Below, in pieces: positions 55,721 through 64,000 of a DNA stretch of 64,000 nucleotides (its first letter is position 1; every line of letters begins with the position of its first letter). The stretch covers positions 33,793,170-33,857,169 of the forward strand of contig NC_079427.1 of the NCBI RefSeq assembly GCF_026213295.1. The letters are read 5' to 3'. The DNA is from Gadus chalcogrammus (taxonomy: Eukaryota > Chordata > Actinopteri > Gadiformes > Gadidae). The translations under genes and the position numbers were made by a program. The notes below the pieces were generated by a model that was given only the letters and a program-made list of their open reading frames with translations, searched no databases and had not been told where the DNA came from.

Positions 55721-56325
55721 TAGTGCTGGCCCGAATACCATTTTTCAGGCTTCGAATACTCGTTGGTTTTTCCGAGCGAATATTCGAATACTCGTTCCAG
55801 AAAAACACACCATCAAAAACAACATTAATAATCCCTATATACTCCCTGGAACCGATTTTGACAGTATCTGCATATTTTGTTGAAGATTTAATAGATTTTG
55901 AACGTTAATTAGTAGGCCCAAGTAAGTTGGAGTTCCCCGTTGAAGCGGACAGCTAACGTTCCGTTCCAAATCAGCTGTCCTCTGCCATCTCAGCCGTTAG
56001 GGGATCTTTTCAATGCATCCTGGAACGTGCATCTTTACGTGCAGGGAATTTGTACAATAAATCCATAACAAATACCTAATATTGATTGTCTTATGTGTCC
56101 ATATTATATCCATTATATTGACCGGGTATTCCCAAGACGCTCACGCTCTGCAGCAAGCCAGTCACAGTTGATTGGCGCAGCGCTGTAAAGCGAACGTAAA
56201 CAAACAACTTAGCATTTCGCTAAGCATTACTTTTCCTCCCAAGATCCCGCTAATGTTGTGTTGTAAAGTAAAGGGAAACATATCTATTCTTCCTCTTCCT
56301 ATTCGAATAATTCGGGCCAGCCCTA
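55721..56325. mobile_element. hAT MITE (605 bp) with 8-bp TSD ATAACGAG
   Basis: Left end TAGTGCTGGCCCGAAT, right end ATTCGGGCCAGCCCTA, inverted with one mismatch in the first 16 bp. Subterminal CGAATATTCGAATACTCG motifs are present. ATAACGAG flanks both sides (55,713-55,720 and 56,326-56,333). No transposase. Confidence 0.93.
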
Positions 56326-56359
56326 ATAACGAGATCTGTATCTGACCATTGACCATCCT

Positions 56360-56624
56360 GTGGGAAATGAATGAAATTCATATTGGCGTATGGCATATCC
56401 ATATTCTCGCCAGCCCTTCTTGAATTTAATACACCACTTTTGTTGCTTCTAGGAGGTCTCCGTTTATAATAAATATATATAAATATGTATGTATGTAAAA
56501 AGGTATATACTGTAGGCTACATATTTATTTATTTATTTTTATACGGAGACCACCAGACCTCCTTGAAGCAACAAAATAAATAAATATATAGGCCTATGTA
56601 TATGTATGTGTATATATATATGTA

Positions 56625-56660
<36 letters not shown>

Positions 56661-56860
56661 ATAAATACACATACATATTTATAGATATTTATTTATTTCG
56701 TTATATATAGATGTTTATTTATTTATTTATTAATTATATGCAGAGACCACCAGACCTCCTCGAAGAAACGAAAATGGTCTATTAAATTAAAGATGGGTGT
56801 ATGGGCGAGAACAGGGATATAGTGCCATACCGTCAATATGAATTTCATTCACATATATAT
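56360..56860. mobile_element. MITE with ~100-bp inverted ends around AT microsatellites
   Basis: Left AATGAAATTCATATTGGCGT through TTGCTTCTAGGAGGTCTCCG pairs with right CCAGACCTCCTCGAAGAAAC through CAATATGAATTTCATTCACA. The ~290-bp interior is ATTTATTT and TATATG simple repeats plus an additional GGAGACCACCAGACCTCC copy near 56,545. Confidence 0.75.
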
Positions 56861-57799
56861 ATATATGCTATGGTCATTTCAAGGATCCCTGTGAGACCAG
56901 GTTGACTCGGTTGTGGGGATCTGTGTGTGTGTGTGTGCCACTGAATATGAGTGTCATAACTTGCATTGGAGCAAATTCCGTTGGCATATCACAGAAAATG
57001 TAAGTGATTCCGTGAGGCCACCACGGATTTTGAGTTAAGAGCCCATCTGGCACAGCGCCAGGGTTCCAGTTGTGGATGGGAAAGACAAATTGTGGGTGGT
57101 CCTTAAATTAAAAACCTTATCAAATCCTTGTTTAACCTAATACAAATGACTGACTAATATAGTGTTATATTATCGGTGCATAATAGCATGATGCACTTTA
57201 AATATATGGAAATACATATTTTGCCTTTCACACTGCCAAGCCGGTTCGGTCGCGGCTTGGCACGAAGGAACGTTCCTCTGCGTCTTTCTCGTAGATCGCA
57301 CCATCTTTCAACTGTCACCGTCTTTGTTAAATGCGACTGCATCACCTTCTCTGCCATGATGGTCAGCAGCTCGCGGATTTCAACGAAATAAATAAATATC
57401 TATAAATATGTATCTGCCTTTTCTCGGTAAAGACGGCACCAAATTAGAATTTTATTTTATTATTCGACTACATATAGGACCCAATTTCAATACATATTCA
57501 TGCCTCCACCGGTGAAATGCTCCTTTAATGGCTCTGGCAGCACCCTAATGAACACCATGGCAATGATGGAAAAGCTTGCATCAACTAACATTCTAAACAT
57601 AATATACATTCAAGTCAGTGAATGTATCAAAACACATGTAAATGATGAAACTATCTTAAATGTTGCATTTTCCACTGAAAATAAAATAAATGTCATCCAT
57701 TTTATTTTCCGCAACACAAAACCTTGCCCTACGTGACCAGCATTAAGTTAGTTTAATATTCAACATTCATTTAACATTCAAAATACAAACCTATTATGC
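56861..57799. other. No gene seen
   Basis: Short (GT)n at about 56,921-56,935. A 17-bp imperfect palindrome CCAAGCCG.TTCGG.CGCGGCTTGG lies near 57,237-57,260. No recognised coding frame. Confidence 0.5.
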
Positions 57800-58480
57800 A
57801 CTTCAACGATTTGATTGAATGATGTCAAACCAACTGTGCAACATACAGATTAATGTCCCCCATGTGCCACAAGGCTTATTTTTCAAATACATATTTTCGG
57901 CAATTTTTCACAATTAAAATTAATACATTAACTTATTTTGCTCCTTGATCTTTTGACCTCAAGTTGTCAAACAAACTGTATAACAAGAATAGTAATAACC
58001 CCCATGTGGCACAAGGCTTATTTTTCAAATATATCATTTCATTATTTTTTTATAATTAATATAAAATTAATAAATAAACGTATTATGCTCCTTGACCTTT
58101 TGACCTCAAGATATCAAACCAACTGTATAACCAGATAATAATAACCCCCATGTGCCACAAGGCTTATTTTTCAAATATATCATTTCGGCAAATTTTCACA
58201 AATAAAATAAATAAATTAACGTATTATGCTCCTGGACCTTTTGACCTCAAGATATCAAACCAACTGTATAACACAGATAATATTAACCCCCATGTGTCCC
58301 AAGGCTTATTTTTGAAATATATAATTTTAGCAATTTTTTACAATTAATATAAAATAAATAAATAAACGTATTATGCTCCTTGACCTTTTGACCTCAAGAT
58401 ATTTCCAACTGTATAACACAGACAATAATAACCCCCATGCGCCACAAGGCTTATTTTTCAAATATATCTTTTCAGCTTTT
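57800..58480. repeat. ~144-bp tandem repeat, about 4.5 copies
   Basis: CCCCCATGTGCCACAAGGCT recurs with the CATG at 57,861, 58,003, 58,149, 58,291 and 58,436 (periods 142-146). Each unit also has TATTATGCTCCTTGACCTTT and TGACCTCAAGATATCAAACC. Confidence 0.92.
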
Positions 58481-58804
58481 TAGTATGTGGGTAGTATGGA
58501 ACATGCCAAGTTGAAACAGTAAATTTTCACTTCCCATGTAAAACTGCTTGCAAGGCGGATCTTGTCAGTAATCGTGAAATCTTAAGTGTAGCACGTTTTT
58601 GGAAACATTGGTTGAGTTACTAAAATCTTTAATTCAGTCATAAGATTATTTTTTGTCCAGCATTTTCTTATTTTTTGCAGTTCAATAACTTATTATCCAC
58701 CCTCTGCACATAGCTTTAAAAGTATCCTTTTCTATTTGGGCTGATTGTCCTGAGTTCCGATAAATGGCTAAGAAATCAGACATTTCTTTCTCTTAATTTA
58801 TTAT
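58481..58804. other. No gene seen
   Basis: Unassigned AT-rich spacer before the LINE. Confidence 0.5.
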
Positions 58805-61268
58805 TACAGAAGAGGCAATAAACGCTTTAAAAAATGAATTATTAAATCAAAATTGGAAACTATTATACTAAGAAGAAAATATTGATAAAGGTTATGAAAT
58901 ATTCTTAGGGATATTTAAATTGTTGTATGATAAATATTGCCCAATAAAATAAACTAAAATGAAATTTAAATATTCAGAGAGTCCATGGATAACTAAAGGA
59001 TTACAAAATGCCTGCAAAAAGAAAAATACACTATATAACGAATTTATAAAGCTTAGAACCAAAGACGCAGAAAATAAATATAAGAAATATAAAAATAAAC
59101 TTACTAACATTATGAGAATTAGTAAGAAAGAATATTACAGAAAATTATTAGATAATAATAAAAACAATATTAAAGGTCTATGGAATATACTAAATTATGT
59201 TATTGGAAATGGTTCCAGACAAGTTAATTATCCACATGAGTTTATTGAAAATGATATGACTATTGACAATATGGATGATGCAGTAAATGGCTTCAACCAA
59301 TATTTTGTAAATGTGGGACCAATACTGGCTGAAAAAATCCCTGTTCCTGTGAGATCTGATGATAGCAATTATGATTTCATAGACATTAATCCAAAATCAA
59401 TGTTTCTAACAGCAGTGGAAGAGAGTGAAATTATAGAGATTGCTCATAAATGCAAAAACAAAACTTCTACTGACTATAGTGACATTGACATGAAAATAGT
59501 CAAAGAGGTAATTCACGGAATTTCGAAGCCATTAACGCATATCTGTAACTTATCATTTAAAACTGGTAAATTCCCCAAAAAAATGAAGATTGCAAAAGTC
59601 ATACCGCTGTACAAAACTGGAGACAAATACCACTTCACAAACTACAGGCCTGTTTCACTGCTTCCTCAATTTTCAAAATTTTTAGAAAAACTCTTTGCTG
59701 ACAGATTTAACAAATTCATCAATAAACACAATTTACTAACTGACAGCCAATACGGATTCAGACCCAACCGATCCACTTCATTAGCAGTCATTGAGCTAAT
59801 TGAAAAGATAACAAATTCCCTGGACCAAAAGAATTATGCAGCTGGTGTTTGTATTGATCTCAAAAAAGCATTTGATACCATAAATCATGACAGATTAATC
59901 AATAAACTAGAACGATATGGTATCAGGGGGGTTGTATTAAACTGGCTGAGGAGCCATCTACAGAACAGGCAACAGTTTGTGAAGATGGGTGAACATATGT
60001 CATCTTGTTTGGACATTGCCTGTGGGGTCCCCCAGGGGTCAGTATTAGGGCCAATTCTTTTTATTCTCTACATCAATGATATATGCAAAACATCAACGAT
60101 TTTACAATTTGTGTTATTTGCAGACGACACTAATATTTTCTGTACGGGAGAGGACTTACAGCAGCTTCTGGAGTTAATTACAACTGAAATGAGCAAATTA
60201 AAAAAGTGGTTTGACAATGATAAATTGTCATTGAATCTAAGTAAAACAAAAATCATGTTGTTTGGAAACTGTTATTTAAATAATGACGTAAATGTTAAGA
60301 TTGACGGTGTTGATATTGAAAGAGTGTATGTATATAAATTCCTGGGTGTGACAATAGACCATAAGCTCAGCTGGAAACCTCACATAAAACATGTTAAATC
60401 TAAACTGTCAGGAAGCATCTCAGTCCTGGGTAAAGCAAAGCATATATTGGATCACAACTCATTGCATATTCTTTACTGCTATTTAAATTACTGTGTGGAG
60501 GTCTGGGGGACCACTTACAAAAGCTCACTGCTACCACTAGTCACACTTCAAAAACGAGCCATAAGAATAATCAATAAAGCTGGATATTATGATCACACCA
60601 ACCTCCTGTTTTTACATTCCCGTATCATAAAGTTCAATGACCTGGTTGAATATCAAGTTGCACAAATCATGTTCAAAGCTAGAAATAAACTGCTACCAGG
60701 TAACATTCAAAAAAAAAAATTGACAGAGAGGGGGGTTACAATTTGAGGGAACAGTTAAACTTTAAGACACTGGCTGTACGCATGACTTTAAAATGTCATT
60801 GCATCTCAATTGGTGAAACTGTGGAATGGGATGAGCAAGGAGCTAAAGCAATGTCCAAACATGATCCAGTTTAAAAAAAGGTTCAAAGCAATGATTTTCA
60901 AAAGGTACAGGGATGAGAGACAGAAGTAAGAAGGAAAATATAAAAAAATAAAATAATAATAATAATATATATGAAATAATATATCAAATATAGTATAAAG
61001 AGAGATTATGAGGAATACAGGAAGTATATATTAAATACATATTAATTATTGAACTGTGGAAAAGGGGTAGGATTAAATAAGTGTTACACTTCTTCCTACT
61101 CCTTTTCAGACATATCAATTGAATGTATGTAATTTTTTATTTTGTGAAATAATTGGCACATCGCTTTTGTTTATTGTAGTGTCATGCTTTTTATTTTGTT
61201 TGGTGTTATTTGCGATGTTTGATTTGTATTTTGATACGTATGAAATAAATGAAATCAATCAATCAATT
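58805..61268 (+). mobile_element. Rex1/Babar- or CR1-like LINE, 5' truncated
   Basis: Coding similarity begins near 58,809 (EEAINALKNELLNQNW) and ends near 60,929 (NMIQFKKRFKAMIFKRYRDE, then a stop). The A-rich 3' region after it ends at about 61,268 in a short tail ATGAAATAAATGAAATCAAT followed by CAAT repeats. The endonuclease domain is missing. Clade by motif style only. Confidence 0.85.
58959..60746 (+). pseudogene. LINE reverse transcriptase, 595-codon open frame
   Basis: Encodes a nearly complete RT. The N-terminal linker is SPWITKGLQNACKKKNTLYN. RT blocks follow in order: NYRPVSLLPQFSKFLEKLFA, DSQYGFRPNRSTSLAVIELI, CIDLKKAFDTINHDRLINKL, GVPQGSVLGPILFILYINDI and catalytic FADD in FVLFADDTNIFCTG (about 60,112-60,140). 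The thumb-like YKFLGVTIDHKLSWKPHIKH and the C-terminal LQKRAIRIINKAGYYDHTNL come next. Three lesions show it is dead: TAA stops upstream (LLY-stop near 58,869 and IK-stop near 58,950) and a one-base shift in the A-run near 60,715. After that shift REGGYNLREQLNFKT and LWNGMSKELKQCPNMIQFKK continue in another frame. All motif residues in the RT core are intact. Confidence 0.9.
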
Positions 61269-61424
61269 ATTTTCATATTTTTTCTTATTGTTGACGTCCG
61301 TGGGGTAAGGATTTAGATACAATCAAGAAACATGTTGTGTGTTTGCCCCCTGGTGTGTGGATCAATCACAGATCCCTGAGCAGGAGCTCAAACCCAAAGA
61401 TGTCAAACCCACCGTATCCTAAGC

Positions 61425-62965
<1,541 letters not shown>

Positions 62966-62984
62966 GTCCAAAAACGCACGATGG

Positions 62985-63235
62985 CGCCAGGTCCCTGACC
63001 TCCTCCCTGTAGGCGGTCTCATCATTGTTGGAGATGAGACCAAGGATGATGGTGTTGTCTGCAAACTTAAGGATGGCGTTGGAGCTTTGTGTGGCACACA
63101 CACAGTCATGCGTGTACAGGGTGCCCCTGAGGGCTGCAGAGTATGCAGCCCTCAGGGGCTCCAGTGCTCAGGGTCAGTGCAGAGGAGGTGAGGTTGGCCA
63201 CTCTCAATACCTGTGATCTGTCTGTCAGGAAGTCC
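62985..63235 (-). pseudogene. LINE reverse transcriptase fragment
   Basis: The minus strand encodes FLTDRSQVLRVANLTSS, then LTLSTGAPEGC, then after a frameshift TLYTHDCVCATQSSNAILKF and ADNTIILGLISNNDETAYRE. These are the GAPQG and FADD regions of a fish non-LTR RT, with the FADD box changed to FADN. Both ends are truncated. Confidence 0.8.
63123..63159. other. Perfect 15-bp-stem hairpin
   Basis: GCCCCTGAGGGCTGC, a 7-nt loop, then GCAGCCCTCAGGGGC. It lies inside the LINE RT fragment at the frameshift. Confidence 0.9.
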
Positions 63236-63241
63236 AGGGGC

Positions 63242-63718
63242 GTGTTCTGATATCCATACCTCCCTTACTTACTTTACTTAGTTTGAGTACGTAGGTTCCA
63301 ATTGTGATTGGGCGAAAAAAAGAAAGGACCCAGATGGTGCCCTTCATACGGACAAAATGCTGAGTGTGGAACAATGTACACTTTTCACGTAGCAATCTTA
63401 GCTACGCAGCGGAAGAGGCGGAGCCAGGCTGAGCCAGCAGCTCAGCTCTAAAAAAAATGGCTACTGGAACAACATAGCCTGCATTAATGGAGTCATTTTA
63501 TAGCTTTTATAGCTTTTTAGCTCTTTATAGCTGCTAGGCGTAAATGGTTCACCGTTCAAAGCGGGTGATGTGCCACGGTGGCAGTACCGATCTTCATCTC
63601 CGGTAAATGCACCACCAAGTATTCAATTTGGAACAACACTGACATCTGAAAATCTGCGCAGAGTGTGGATAGTGTACTACGTTTAAGTGTACTCATGGAA
63701 CAATGGATATCGGAACAC
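63242..63718. mobile_element. MITE-like element with GTGTTC(T/C)GATATCCAT ends
   Basis: Left GTGTTCTGATATCCAT and right ATGGATATCGGAACAC pair 15 of 16. The interior shares GGAAGAGGCGGAGCCAGGCT, TATAGCTGCTAGGCGTAAA and GTGTACTCATGGAA with the element at 5,126-5,455. No clear target duplication. Confidence 0.8.
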
Positions 63719-64000
63719 AGCACAGGACCCAGTTGCAAAGGGAGGTGCTAAGGCCCAGGGTCCTGAGCACACAATATGCTTGGAGGGAACAATAGTGTTG
63801 AATGCTGAGCTGTAATATATGAACAGCATCCTCACGTATCAATCCCTTTCTCCTCCATGTCGTGGTTCAGTCTACTGCAGATTGATGTGGACGTGGATGA
63901 ACCAGAGACGTCGGAGAACCCGACGCAGTCGTTTGAGATTCATAATATCGTCTGGAGGCGGACAGCTTTTGGCCGTGATAATATATATGATATGATATAG
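63719..64000. other. No gene recognised up to the window edge
   Basis: No domain, repeat end or splice structure identified. Confidence 0.45.

Overview
The window reads as intergenic, repeat-dense DNA from a teleost fish. The evidence is the mix of elements: L2-type and Rex-like LINEs, a tRNA-derived SINE with the L2-like 3' tail usual in fish, hAT and PIF/Harbinger DNA transposons with many MITEs, a Ty3/gypsy retrotransposon, and long CA and GA microsatellites. I found no convincing single-copy host gene, no rRNA or functional tRNA gene, and no CRISPR or bacterial-style operon. The species cannot be named from what is visible.

Layout. 1-1.5 kb: broken L2-type LINE (minus). 1.5-7.5 kb: MITEs, hairpins and one isolated THAP-like exon. 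7.6-12.1 kb: a pair of ~470-bp inverted arms enclosing a 5'-truncated LINE (minus) and two smaller palindromic elements. 12.1-13.0 kb: probable LTR plus leader of a truncated retroelement. 13.3-14.6 kb: two short tandem arrays. 15.4-41.5 kb: a complex satellite with eight units of about 2.0-2.2 kb, each built from 61-bp repeats, a GCTAAC-type hexamer/dodecamer block and twin ~280-bp segments, ending in a short array of hairpin monomers. A very young Ty3/gypsy element (16,581-24,981; equal 752-bp LTRs with no difference seen by eye, 4-bp TSD, intact gag and pol joined by a canonical -1 slippery heptamer) sits inside the first unit. A later 2.9-kb tandem duplication copied the last 15 bp of its 3' LTR.

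41.7-49.5 kb: a nested set of transposons. A hAT element (42,129-49,422, perfect 8-bp TSD CTAGACAC) is inserted in an older palindromic element and itself carries a two-gene Harbinger in an intron, a CAGT-ended MITE in another intron, and a third MITE upstream of exon 1. The hAT gene can be assembled on the minus strand as five phase-0 exons, three of which are tandem copies of one 72-bp exon; a single in-frame TGA interrupts it. 49.5-58.5 kb: LINE endonuclease fragment, SINE, hAT MITEs with perfect TSDs, a 42-bp minisatellite with an open reading frame, and a 144-bp tandem array. 58.8-61.3 kb: a nearly intact LINE (plus). 61.4-64 kb: microsatellites, a 230-bp repeat family, a LINE RT fragment (minus) and a MITE.

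Functionally the only genes are transposition genes. The gypsy copy looks potentially complete at the gag/PR/RT/RNaseH/IN level. The hAT, Harbinger and LINE genes are each broken by stops, frameshifts or deletions.
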